The translations under genes were made by a program, and so were the position numbers. A stretch of 30,446 nucleotides of DNA from an uncultured Clostridia bacterium (lineage in GTDB: Bacteria; Bacillota; Clostridia; Oscillospirales; Acutalibacteraceae), in the NCBI GenBank assembly GCA_937912175.1, contig CALDOU010000029.1, positions 1 to 30,446 on the forward strand. The letters run 5' to 3'. The notes below the pieces were generated by a model. It was not told where the DNA came from. It worked only from the letters and a program-made list of their open reading frames with translations, and ran no database searches. Of this stretch, positions 14,169 through 22,591 are shown piece after piece (position 1 is the first letter of the stretch; each line of letters opens with the position of its first letter).

Positions 14169-15215
14169 TCAATTTTTTAAAGAAATAATTCCTCCACCTA
14201 TTACAACACCCTCTTCGTTATAAAACACAACCGACTGTCCGGGCGAAGGAAAATAAATCGGTTCATCAAATTCAATCATCACTGCATCATCATTCAAAGG
14301 TTCAATAACGCACGGCATTTCCGAAGCCCGATAACGGATTTTTGCTCGAGCCCTTATTTTTTCGGAAAGAACATCAAATAAAATAAAATTAGTGTTTTGA
14401 ATAATAATCTTATTACATTTACCCTGTTCTTTACCACCCAATATTATCTTATTTTGAGCAGCATCAATTTCCAGTACATATGCAGGCTCTCCCAGTGCAA
14501 CTCCCAAACCTTTACGCTGGCCAACCGTATAATTTATTATTCCTTTATGAGTTCCTAAATTTTCACCCATTCGGTTGACAAAAAAGCCTCCCGGGGTCTT
14601 TATATTCATATATTTTTCTATAAATTCAGCATGATTGGAATTTTTTATAAAACAAATATCTTGACTCTCCGAATTTGAAAAAACGGGTAAATCGTATTTT
14701 TGGGCTAATTTTCGAACATAAGGCTTTTCATAATCACCCAAAGGAAACATGCTATGAGAAAGCTGATATTGAGTAAGACCATATAAAAAATAGCTCTGGT
14801 CTTTTGGTGATTTGGATTTTTTTATTAACCACCTGTTTAAATTTTTGTCATAAAACAAGTTAGCATAATGCCCCGTTGCTATAAATTCGTATCCCTTTTC
14901 AAGAGCATAGTCAAGCATCTTACCAAACTTTATTTTTTTATTACATTCCACACATGGATTTGGAGTTTTACCGTTAATATACTCGTTTGCAAAATAATCT
15001 ATAACATTTTTGCAAAAATCTTGTTTAATATCCAACACTTCATGCTTAATTCCAAGTTTTTCGGCAACTTTTTTGGCGTCCGAAACGGATTTTTCAAAAT
15101 CTTCGTTAAAAAGCCTGAGCGTAACACCGCAAACATCATATCCTTTTTGCACCAAAATTGCCGCCACAGTAGAACTATCCACACCGCCGCTCATACCGAC
15201 CATTACTTTTTTCAA
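14169..15215 (-). CDS. mnmA: MnmA, tRNA-specific 2-thiouridylase
   Basis: MnmA thiolates U34 of the Lys, Glu and Gln tRNAs, using ATP to adenylate the base and a cysteine persulfide as sulphur donor. Two of its substrates, tRNA-Lys(TTT) and tRNA-Gln(TTG), are encoded at 5466-5647. The 348-residue protein has the PP-loop SGGVDSS (9-15), the catalytic cysteine in NPCVECNKKIKF (C88, with C91), and the second catalytic cysteine in SESQDICFI (C188). It also has GHYANL and the conserved YTVGQRKGLGVALGEP. The start is TTG at 15215, chosen because GAAGG precedes it and it gives the standard N terminus MKKVMVGMSGG; the next ATG would cut into the PP-loop strand. It lies between the export operon and groESL on the same strand; no terminator is evident before the groES promoter. 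Confidence 0.95.
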   Translation of the reverse strand: MKKVMVGMSGGVDSSTVAAILVQKGYDVCGVTLRLFNEDFEKSVSDAKKVAEKLGIKHEVLDIKQDFCKNVIDYFANEYINGKTPNPCVECNKKIKFGKMLDYALEKGYEFIATGHYANLFYDKNLNRWLIKKSKSPKDQSYFLYGLTQYQLSHSMFPLGDYEKPYVRKLAQKYDLPVFSNSESQDICFIKNSNHAEFIEKYMNIKTPGGFFVNRMGENLGTHKGIINYTVGQRKGLGVALGEPAYVLEIDAAQNKIILGGKEQGKCNKIIIQNTNFILFDVLSEKIRARAKIRYRASEMPCVIEPLNDDAVMIEFDEPIYFPSPGQSVVFYNEEGVVIGGGIISLKN

Positions 15216-15263
15216 ACTAAAACCTTCTTTTTTTAATATACATTTATTTTACCATATTTTTAT

Positions 15264-15304
15264 ATAAAAAAATAAGTCAGCCGTTTTAATAAAACAACTG
15301 ACTT
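15264..15304 (-). terminator. Terminator of the peptide export operon
   Basis: AAGTCAG (15274-15280) pairs with CTGACTT (15298-15304), continued inside by GTTTT with AAAAC across a two-base internal mismatch. On the minus strand a T run follows (A bases 15266-15272). It separates the ABC genes from mnmA. Confidence 0.7.
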
Positions 15305-15327
15305 GCAAAACACAAAATATTATTACA

Positions 15328-17496
15328 TCAACCTACAACTTGACGAATAGCCAAATCATAGAAATAACCTTTTTTAGCCATAAGTTCATCATATTTTCCT
15401 TCTTCAACAATTTTGCCACCATCCATAACAATGATCCTGTCGCAATTTTTTATTGTTGAAAGTCTATGGGCTATAACTATTCTTGTACTATGGAGCTGAG
15501 AAATACTTTGCGCAACATGATTTTGAGTTATATTATCAAGAGCCGATGTTGCCTCGTCCAAAAACAAAATCGGAGGTTTATTGATAATAGCTCTGGCTAT
15601 CATAAGCCTTTGTTTTTGTCCGCCGGAAATACCGCCGGAACCCTCGGAAATCAATGTATTCATACCCATAGGCATAGCTTTAATATCTTCTTCAATACCC
15701 GCCATACGAGCCGCTTCCCATGCGTCATCCATGGTTTTCCACGGAGAAGTTATTATTATATTTGAAAATATATCACTCGGGAAAAGCGAACCATTTTGCA
15801 TTACCACGCCGATTTTTTGGCGAAGACTGCGTAAATCCAGTTTTTTAAGTTCACGACCATCATAATATATAGAACCGCTGTCAGGGCTTTCAAAACCCAA
15901 CAATAAACGCATAAGAGTTGATTTACCGCATCCGGTTTTTCCCACAATTGCCAAATACTCGCCTTTTTTTACTTCCAAGCTTATATCATCTAAAATATTA
16001 GGTCCGTCTTTATCATATTTAAAAGAAATATTATTAACTTCTATATGTCCCGAAAGCGAAGTCGGAATTATACGCCCTTCACTGCTTTCCGGTTTTTCTT
16101 CCATAACAGGCTTAATCATTTTAAGAATAGGTCCTAAAGTAGCAAATTGAAGCGCCACTCCACCAAGGCTTAGTATAGCACCGCTTACAGCACCGTATGC
16201 AGTATTGAACGCACCGTAATTTGCAAGTCCCACGCTTGAAGAAACCGCAATATATTGTAAAATCATTCCGCCCAAAGTAGAAATAATCAAACTTATAATG
16301 CTATCAATTTTAATTAAAAACGGAGGGGAATAATCTAATTTTTCCACATCGGAATAGCTTTCCGCCCATTTGGCAAATGCTCTTTTTTCGGAACCTGTTA
16401 CCTTTATTTTTTGAATTCCTCCAAAAATTGCATAAGTTAAAGAATTTAATTTTGGTTCAATATCTAATTTCTTTTTGAAAATACTTTGACGATAAAACGT
16501 CATAAATACAACATAAGATAACTGCACCAATATAAAAATCATACCGGGAACAACCAAAGAAGGGGCAAAACTATTCATTTGGAAAAAATACGTAAATGAA
16601 AACAATGTAGAAAGTCCGGTAGAAAAAATTACAGAAACAAGCATTGTACATAGCTGGGCTATATAACCCATGCGGCTTGCCAATTCACCCGCTGTATATT
16701 TTTTAAAAAACTTGGCGGGCAAACTGAAAAATCTTATCATTACCGCGTTACTGATAGACATAGAGAGCTTTGCCCCAAATCTTGCCGTTATAAGTTTACT
16801 GGTAATTCCCACCAAAGTACTACCTAAAGTAACACCAAACATAAAAGAAGCAATCGGTGCAATAAGCGACATGGAACCGGAAGGAATTAAAACATCATAA
16901 ATTACTTTTTGAATATATGGTCCCAATAGTCCCAAAAGTTGTCCAAAACCTGCCAGTAAAATAATAAAAAGTACATCCGCTTTAGACATTTCACTTATCA
17001 TAAATTTAATAAGGTCGATTATTCTTAAAGACGTAAGCGGAAACGCTTTATAAAAACAAAATGCATCCACGTTAATATTTTTTGCTGTCTCTTTGTTTAT
17101 TTTAATTTTTGTGCCCTTTTCATAATCAATATAATAATACCCGGACCATACGCCCGGCATAAGAGCGATTACATTTCCGTCTTTAGTGGAACCCAAAAGG
17201 CACCCCATACAATCTTTCCACCATTCACCATGAAGTTCCACACGGCGTTTCATGGTATGTGAAGGTTTTAACATATATTCCAATTGTTCATTCAATTCAG
17301 TAATGCTATCCGGAACAGAAGGAATTTCTCTCCCTAAATATCTAAGAATCTGTTCAATTGCACCTTTTGCTTGGCGAGATACTTTCGGAGTTCCCATGCC
17401 TATAATGGAAAGCAAATCGGAAAATGCACCTTGAAACATATAGTCGTCACTTTTTCTGCGTTGATTAATTTGGCTTTCAAAAAAATCTTTATTCAT
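15328..17496 (-). CDS. NHLM/NHLP-type bacteriocin export ABC transporter, second subunit (no peptidase)
   Basis: A 722-residue ABC exporter half, resembling the ATP-binding subunit of NHLM bacteriocin systems. The first about 160 residues are a soluble domain unlike C39 (with HGEWWKDCMGCLLGSTKDG), which is typical of this second subunit. A six-helix membrane domain follows (about 170-450). The ATPase has Walker A GKTGCGKST, signature ISGGQKQR, Walker B ILFLDEATSALD and switch AHRLSTI. It probably forms a heterodimer with the peptidase-bearing subunit encoded just upstream (12-base gap) and exports a peptide after leader removal. Shine-Dalgarno AGGAGGTGAGG precedes the ATG. It is last in a three-gene operon ending in a hairpin. 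The NHLM assignment rests on domain layout and gene order that I recognise, not on a search. Confidence 0.85.
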   Translation of the reverse strand: MNKDFFESQINQRRKSDDYMFQGAFSDLLSIIGMGTPKVSRQAKGAIEQILRYLGREIPSVPDSITELNEQLEYMLKPSHTMKRRVELHGEWWKDCMGCLLGSTKDGNVIALMPGVWSGYYYIDYEKGTKIKINKETAKNINVDAFCFYKAFPLTSLRIIDLIKFMISEMSKADVLFIILLAGFGQLLGLLGPYIQKVIYDVLIPSGSMSLIAPIASFMFGVTLGSTLVGITSKLITARFGAKLSMSISNAVMIRFFSLPAKFFKKYTAGELASRMGYIAQLCTMLVSVIFSTGLSTLFSFTYFFQMNSFAPSLVVPGMIFILVQLSYVVFMTFYRQSIFKKKLDIEPKLNSLTYAIFGGIQKIKVTGSEKRAFAKWAESYSDVEKLDYSPPFLIKIDSIISLIISTLGGMILQYIAVSSSVGLANYGAFNTAYGAVSGAILSLGGVALQFATLGPILKMIKPVMEEKPESSEGRIIPTSLSGHIEVNNISFKYDKDGPNILDDISLEVKKGEYLAIVGKTGCGKSTLMRLLLGFESPDSGSIYYDGRELKKLDLRSLRQKIGVVMQNGSLFPSDIFSNIIITSPWKTMDDAWEAARMAGIEEDIKAMPMGMNTLISEGSGGISGGQKQRLMIARAIINKPPILFLDEATSALDNITQNHVAQSISQLHSTRIVIAHRLSTIKNCDRIIVMDGGKIVEEGKYDELMAKKGYFYDLAIRQVVG

Positions 17497-17508
17497 TTAC
17501 CTCACCTC

Positions 17509-19656
17509 CTATTCAGTTATTACAAGTTCTTTATAAGCTCCGTTATTGGCCATTAATTCTTCATGTTTGCCACGTTCAACCACGTTACCTTTGTCTAACA
17601 CAATGATTTCATCACAATCTCGTATAGTAGATAACCTGTGTGCAATTACGATACATGTACAGCCGGCATTACGAATATTTTGCATAACCGTTTGTTCTGT
17701 TTTAGCGTCTAATGCAGAGGTTGCTTCATCCAAAACAATAATTGTAGGTTCTTGAGCCAACGCTCTCGCAATTTCTATTCTTTGACACTGTCCTCCGGAA
17801 AAATCAGTACCACCTTCACTCAAAACGTGATCGTATCCTTCGGGTCGTGTAACAATAGCCTCATGAATATCCGAATCTTTTGCTGCCAGCATTACCGTAA
17901 AATCTTCAATAGATTCGTCCCACATTCTTATATTATTCTTAATGGTATCATGAAACATTACTTTATCTTGGTCAACTATCGCTATAGAACTATGAAACCT
18001 ATATGGGTCAATTTTATCTTTGGTTTTACCGTCAAAAGTTATTGTACCTTTCCAAGGTTTATAAAGCCCGGTCACCAATTTGGCAATAGTGGATTTTCCG
18101 CTTCCGCTTCCGCCTACTATCGCCGTCCACTGTCCGGGTTTAATAGACATATTAAAATCATCCAAAAGGGGTTTACCGAGTTTGCTATACCCAAAAGTTA
18201 AATTTTTAACTTCAACTTCACCGCGTAATTTTCCATCATTTTTAGCGGTTGTGCTAATTACAGCAGGAACATCGGCGGGGTATTCCAAAACGTCATCCAC
18301 ACGTTCCATTTCGCATCTCATACCAATATAGCTTTTGTATATATCTATAATTTGTCCGACAGGAGAAAGGAACATTCCCAAATAACCGTTAAATGCGGTA
18401 AGAGAACCTATCGTAAATTCACCTTTCATAATTAAATATATACCTGAAAATTGTAAGATAAGTTGCGATAAGCTATTGATAAATCCCGGCAACTCACCGA
18501 TATATTGACTGAATCTTTGAATAGCCACTCCTAGGTTATTTTGTTTTGCCAAGTGCCCGGACCAACGTTCAAAATAACCGCTTTCGGCACCGGTTGATTT
18601 AATAGTTTCTATCATTTCAAAACTGTTATAAGTTACGCTCATGAACTTACCTTGCGCCGGCAAAGACGCTCTTTGAAAATCCAACATTTTTTCAGAAATA
18701 TATTTTGCTATAAACATATTGATTGCAGTAGAACCTATACCGATAAGAGTGAGCATCCAGTTAAACCTAATCATAATGAAAAGGTAAAAGAACAAAGAAA
18801 CCACTCCACTAAACAATGGCGCTATTTTATGGATTAAAGTAAGAGCAATACTCGAAGTGGAGTTTTGACGAGATACAACGTCACCCACATTTCTTTGTGA
18901 AAAGAAATCCAAAGGAAGCCTTAAAACATGCCACATAAATTCCGCACTTGACGTAAGCGCAAACTTTCCTTCAATTTTAAGCCAATATATAGAATTTACA
19001 ATTCCAACAAGAATTTGAATTAATAACACCACTCCGGATATGCCCAAAAACGGCAATAACCATTCCGGGTGTTTACCGGTAATCAAATCATCCATAAATA
19101 TCTTAGAAAACATTGGAGAAGCTGCAGATAATATATCTCCGACAATACTTATAAAAACTGCAATGATAAAAGGTATTAACGCACCTTTTAAACATTTTTT
19201 AGCAAAACTCCAAACACTTTTAGGTTTACCTGCAGGTTTAAATTCGGGAGTTGGTTTCATTGTAAGGGCAATTCCGGTAAAAGATTGGTCAAATTCTTCC
19301 ATACTGACCGTAACTTTACCTCTTGCAGGGTCATTTAAATAAACTTTCCCCTTCTTTTCATTTATTCCACACAATACAACAAAATGGTTAAAATTCCAGT
19401 GAATTATCGCCGGCAATTGCAACTCGCCAAGAGCTGAAGGTTCTAATCTATACCCTGCCGCTTCAAATCCATAAGACCTTGCCGCGGCCAACATATTTTT
19501 GGCAACACTTCCGTCACGAGACACACCACAATCAGCACGAACTTGAGTCAGAGGTACCCATTTTTTGTAATATGCCGCTATCATACACACGCAGGCTGCA
19601 CCACATTCCAAAGCTTCAAGCTGCATAACTAACGGTACTTTGAGTCTTTTTCTCAT
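17509..19656 (-). CDS. NHLM/NHLP-type peptidase-containing ABC transporter (C39 domain)
   Basis: A 715-residue exporter that cuts the leader from a peptide precursor and moves the product out. The N-terminal C39 cysteine protease has LEALECGAACVCMIAAYY (nucleophile C18), HWNFNHFVVL (H91) and LNDPARG (D109), so the triad is intact. Membrane helices span about 155-440. The ATPase has Walker A GGSGSGKST, signature FSGGQCQR, Walker B IIVLDEATSALD and switch AHRLST. C39 enzymes normally cut after a double-glycine or Gly-Ala leader end; NHLP leaders end this way too. The ATG has GGAGG 8 bases upstream. It sits 29 bases after the adaptor gene and 12 before the second ABC gene. No candidate precursor with such a leader is found beside it. 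Confidence 0.9.
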   Translation of the reverse strand: MRKRLKVPLVMQLEALECGAACVCMIAAYYKKWVPLTQVRADCGVSRDGSVAKNMLAAARSYGFEAAGYRLEPSALGELQLPAIIHWNFNHFVVLCGINEKKGKVYLNDPARGKVTVSMEEFDQSFTGIALTMKPTPEFKPAGKPKSVWSFAKKCLKGALIPFIIAVFISIVGDILSAASPMFSKIFMDDLITGKHPEWLLPFLGISGVVLLIQILVGIVNSIYWLKIEGKFALTSSAEFMWHVLRLPLDFFSQRNVGDVVSRQNSTSSIALTLIHKIAPLFSGVVSLFFYLFIMIRFNWMLTLIGIGSTAINMFIAKYISEKMLDFQRASLPAQGKFMSVTYNSFEMIETIKSTGAESGYFERWSGHLAKQNNLGVAIQRFSQYIGELPGFINSLSQLILQFSGIYLIMKGEFTIGSLTAFNGYLGMFLSPVGQIIDIYKSYIGMRCEMERVDDVLEYPADVPAVISTTAKNDGKLRGEVEVKNLTFGYSKLGKPLLDDFNMSIKPGQWTAIVGGSGSGKSTIAKLVTGLYKPWKGTITFDGKTKDKIDPYRFHSSIAIVDQDKVMFHDTIKNNIRMWDESIEDFTVMLAAKDSDIHEAIVTRPEGYDHVLSEGGTDFSGGQCQRIEIARALAQEPTIIVLDEATSALDAKTEQTVMQNIRNAGCTCIVIAHRLSTIRDCDEIIVLDKGNVVERGKHEELMANNGAYKELVITE

Positions 19657-19685
19657 TTAACACACCTCCAATCCTACGTTTTTAT

Positions 19686-20270
19686 TTATTGTTTAAACAT
19701 TAATTGATAAGGTTTGGTTTCTCCCACCATAACCGAAACAGCGCAGTTTGCTCCTTCTGTAACTTCAACAGAATTTCCTTTGTCACGAGACCAATCCCCC
19801 ATGCTCATTTCAACTTCCACAACATTTCCATGTTGCATGGCGGTACTCACTGCCGCAATGACCATTTGGGGATTGCTGAATTTATTTTTTAAATATTCAT
19901 CAGTAACAACAGTATCACCGACTGAAGTAATTTTTCCATTTATATAACCATATTCGGAACGGTCGGCATAGTCAGGTGAAATCTGTACATCCATGCCTTC
20001 TTTTAACCTTTTACTGTTGCCGATAGGCACAAAACAATGCATTGAATTTTTACCGTTAGAATCAGTAATTACAGTTCCTACCAAATCAACAGTATCGGGA
20101 ATCCCACCGGCAAAAACCCAAACAGCTCCCGCAATTAAAATAGTAAGTATTCCCAACAAAGTAACAATTAAGCTTGGGTTTGTGATTTTGATATACTCAT
20201 TTAATTGGTCGGGAGACGACACTCTTTCCAAAGAGCTTTTTCTAAATAAACTGCTTTCATTTTCAGGCAT
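19686..20270 (-). CDS. Short HlyD-like adaptor of the NHLM-type export system
   Basis: This 194-residue protein begins MPENESSLFRKSSLERVSSP, then one membrane helix (about 35-56, LIVTLLGILTILIAGAVWVF). A small extracytoplasmic part with beta-rich segments follows (FVPIGNSKRLKEGMDVQISP, GYINGKITSVGDTVV, EVEMSM). The SP(D)QL motif before the helix and GMDVQISP after it are what I associate with HlyD proteins of NHLM systems. Usual HlyD adaptors are about 400 residues, with a long coiled-coil hairpin that bridges the periplasm. That hairpin is missing here, which suits a cell without an outer membrane. I place the start at ATG 20270: GGTGAGG lies just before it, and a GTG at 20279 lies within that binding site. 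First gene of the export operon, promoter at 20349-20377. Confidence 0.75.
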   Translation of the reverse strand: MPENESSLFRKSSLERVSSPDQLNEYIKITNPSLIVTLLGILTILIAGAVWVFAGGIPDTVDLVGTVITDSNGKNSMHCFVPIGNSKRLKEGMDVQISPDYADRSEYGYINGKITSVGDTVVTDEYLKNKFSNPQMVIAAVSTAMQHGNVVEVEMSMGDWSRDKGNSVEVTEGANCAVSVMVGETKPYQLMFKQ

Positions 20271-20348
20271 ATACCTCACCTTTCTTTTCTACAATTTAAG
20301 TCTTTTGCTTAAAAAATCAAAATATAAAAAATGCTTTTTTATTAATAA

Positions 20349-20377
20349 ATAATAATACTATATATCGCACAAGTCAA
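20349..20377 (-). promoter_or_regulatory. Promoter of the peptide export operon
   Basis: On the minus strand TTGACT (20372-20377), 17-base spacer, TATTAT (20349-20354), about 80 bases before the adaptor start. It separates this operon from the V-ATPase operon upstream. Confidence 0.6.
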
Positions 20378-20397
20378 TATATTTTTCTTTTTTAGAC

Positions 20398-20433
20398 AAA
20401 AAATAACAAGATATTCACAATAAACACTTGTTA
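20398..20433 (-). terminator. Probable terminator of the V-ATPase operon
   Basis: TAACAAG (20404-20410) pairs with CTTGTTA (20427-20433) across a 16-base loop. On the minus strand it is followed by a T run (A bases 20398-20403). The stem is short, so read-through into the export operon is possible. Confidence 0.55.
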
Positions 20434-20442
20434 CTTTTACTT

Positions 20443-21057
20443 TTATTTTGTTTTAGATTTTTTTATAACTTTAAGCCTAGAAAACTCTTCACGTTCTTTT
20501 TCTTCCAAAGCATCGGTAATAGATTTAATCCTACTTTCAAACTTTGGAATCATTATATTTTTTAAAGCGTTTGCACGTTTTTGTGTTTTTTTAATAGCCC
20601 CTGCCAAAAGACAAACGCTTGTTTCAACTTCCGCCAAATTAACAGTCAATCTTTTTACCTCTCTAAAACATGAATATGCTTTATCAAGATCTGAGTTTGA
20701 ATCATAAAGTCCAAAAGGTATTTTAGAATCTTCTTGTTCTTTAAACCTAACAATGGGAATTTCCACACCCATTACACTTCGAAAAGAAAGGTCAAGTCCT
20801 TTCTCAATCGGCACTGCTTGAGAAAGTTCGTCACATACTCCTAAAGCAATATTTGCTTTTTTTAAAGTCATATAAGCTTTAGCGTAAGTTGCATCAATAT
20901 TATTTTGTATTTCTTCCGCTCTTTCTATTAATGCCATCATCTCACGCACAAGGATATTTCTTTTTCTGTCCAAAAGATCAAATCCCAGTTTAGCAAGATC
21001 ATATGATTTTTTCGTAGCCATTAAATTTCCTTTTGTAGGAGCTATCTGTTCCGCCAC
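20443..21057 (-). CDS. ntpD: V-type ATP synthase subunit D (central shaft)
   Basis: Subunit D is the central rotor shaft that turns inside the A3B3 head and joins it to the membrane ring through F and C. The 204-residue, almost entirely helical protein starts MAEQIAPTKGNLMATKKSYDLAKLGFDLLDRKR, matching the conserved N-terminal coiled-coil (PTKxNLxxLKxxLxxAxxGxxLLKxKR pattern). A matching C-terminal helix includes AGAIKKTQKRANALKNIMIP. The start is GTG at 21057, with AGGAG 8 bases upstream. It is the last gene of the operon, 41 bases after ntpB, and followed by a modest hairpin terminator. Confidence 0.95.
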   Translation of the reverse strand: MAEQIAPTKGNLMATKKSYDLAKLGFDLLDRKRNILVREMMALIERAEEIQNNIDATYAKAYMTLKKANIALGVCDELSQAVPIEKGLDLSFRSVMGVEIPIVRFKEQEDSKIPFGLYDSNSDLDKAYSCFREVKRLTVNLAEVETSVCLLAGAIKKTQKRANALKNIMIPKFESRIKSITDALEEKEREEFSRLKVIKKSKTK

Positions 21058-21098
21058 GGTTACCTCTCCTTTCGAATTATTTTTATTTACCTAAATTT

Positions 21099-22571
21099 TT
21101 AATCCATTTCGCTATCATCATCTAAATCTTCTTCGCTATCTTCCGATTCACCAAAATTTAAAAACTCATTTTTATTCTTATGTTCCAATAATTCTTTATC
21201 TTCAATATAATATTTATCAAGAGTTTCGTTGCTGACTCTGTCAAGTTCAGATTTAGGCAATGTGGAAAGAAGTCTCCACCCCAACTCTAAGCTTTGTTCA
21301 ATCGGCCTATTTTCGTTAAAACCCTGATTTATAAATTGCTTTTCAAAATCTTTACCAAAATTTATATAAAGCTTATCCACGGGAGAAAGGTCTTCTTCGC
21401 CGATGACCGACGCCAACGCCCTGGCATCCTGAACTTTTGCATAAGATGCAAAAAGTTGATTTGCAAGTTCGGGGTGGTCTGCTCTTGTATATCCCTCACC
21501 GATACCATCTTTCATCAATCTTGAAAGCGAAGGTAAAACCGAAATCGGAGGATAATATCCTTTGCGGTCAATAGACCTATCCAAAACAATTTGACCTTCG
21601 GTAATATATCCTGTAAGGTCGGGAACTGGATGAGTAATATCATCATTCGGCATAGTTAAAATAGGAATTTGTGTAACAGAACCTTTTTTACCTTTTACCA
21701 TTCCGGCTCTTTCATAAAGTGAAGCAAAATCCGAATATAAGTACCCGGGATATCCTTTTCTTCCCGGTATTTCACCTTTTGAAGAACTGAACTCACGCAA
21801 AGCTTCGGCGTATGAAGTCATATCAGTCATAATTACAAGAACATGCATATTAAGCTCAAACGCAAGATACTCCGCGGTAGTCAAAGCACATCTTGGCGTT
21901 AAAATTCTTTCAATAACGGGGTCATTTGAAAGATTCAAATACATTACAACCCGTTCTATAACACCTGATTCATCGAACTTTCTTCTAAAATACTCGGCAA
22001 CATCATTTTTTACGCCCATAGCCGCAAAAACTATGGCAAGATTATTTTCTTCTCCGTCAGAAAGTTTTGCCTGTCTTGCAATTTGGACAGCCAGCTCGTT
22101 GTGCTTCATACCCGAACTTGAAAAAATAGGAAGCTTTTGTCCCCTTATCAATGTAGAGAGGGTATCAATCGATGAAATACCTGTATTTATATAATTTTTC
22201 GGATATACGCGTGAAATAGGATTAATTGGAGTTCCGTTTATATTCATTCTTTTATGAGGAAAAACTTTTCCCAAATTATCAATCGGTTCGCCGGACCCAT
22301 TAAAAACACGTCCCAAAATTTCCGGAGAAAGTGAAATTTCCATAGGGTGACCGCTAAGTTTAACTTTGGTATCATCCAAAGCAATGGCCCTTGTTCCTTC
22401 AAAAACCTGAACTACAACTTTATCGCCTTCAATTTGTACTATTCTGCCTTTGCGATAATTTCCGTCACCGAGTTTTATATCAACAACCTCTTCATAGGAA
22501 GCATTTTCAACTCCTTCAAGAACGATCAAAGAACCGCCTATTTCTTTTAAGCCTACGTAATTAAGTATCAT
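21099..22571 (-). CDS. ntpB: V-type ATP synthase subunit B (non-catalytic head subunit)
   Basis: Subunit B alternates with A in the head hexamer and lends an arginine to the catalytic site. The 490-residue sequence shows YVGLKEIGGSLIVLEGV at the start, LIRGQKLPIFSSSGMKHNEL in place of a Walker A loop (so no own hydrolysis), DMTSYAEALREFSSSK, and the arginine-finger stretch PSLSRLMKDGIGEG. The tail ends in a very acidic run (EDSEEDLDDDSEMD), longer than I expect for the family. Shine-Dalgarno GGGGGTGA precedes the ATG. It follows ntpA by 20 bases, so the A and B genes are tightly linked. Confidence 0.96.
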   Translation of the reverse strand: MILNYVGLKEIGGSLIVLEGVENASYEEVVDIKLGDGNYRKGRIVQIEGDKVVVQVFEGTRAIALDDTKVKLSGHPMEISLSPEILGRVFNGSGEPIDNLGKVFPHKRMNINGTPINPISRVYPKNYINTGISSIDTLSTLIRGQKLPIFSSSGMKHNELAVQIARQAKLSDGEENNLAIVFAAMGVKNDVAEYFRRKFDESGVIERVVMYLNLSNDPVIERILTPRCALTTAEYLAFELNMHVLVIMTDMTSYAEALREFSSSKGEIPGRKGYPGYLYSDFASLYERAGMVKGKKGSVTQIPILTMPNDDITHPVPDLTGYITEGQIVLDRSIDRKGYYPPISVLPSLSRLMKDGIGEGYTRADHPELANQLFASYAKVQDARALASVIGEEDLSPVDKLYINFGKDFEKQFINQGFNENRPIEQSLELGWRLLSTLPKSELDRVSNETLDKYYIEDKELLEHKNKNEFLNFGESEDSEEDLDDDSEMD

Positions 22572-22591
22572 TATTATTTCACCCCCTGATT

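Noticed and set aside
20271..20442. Possible precursor peptide gene beside the export operon
   Set aside because: Both strands were read; no frame with a ribosome binding site and a double-glycine leader was found, only promoter and terminator sequence.
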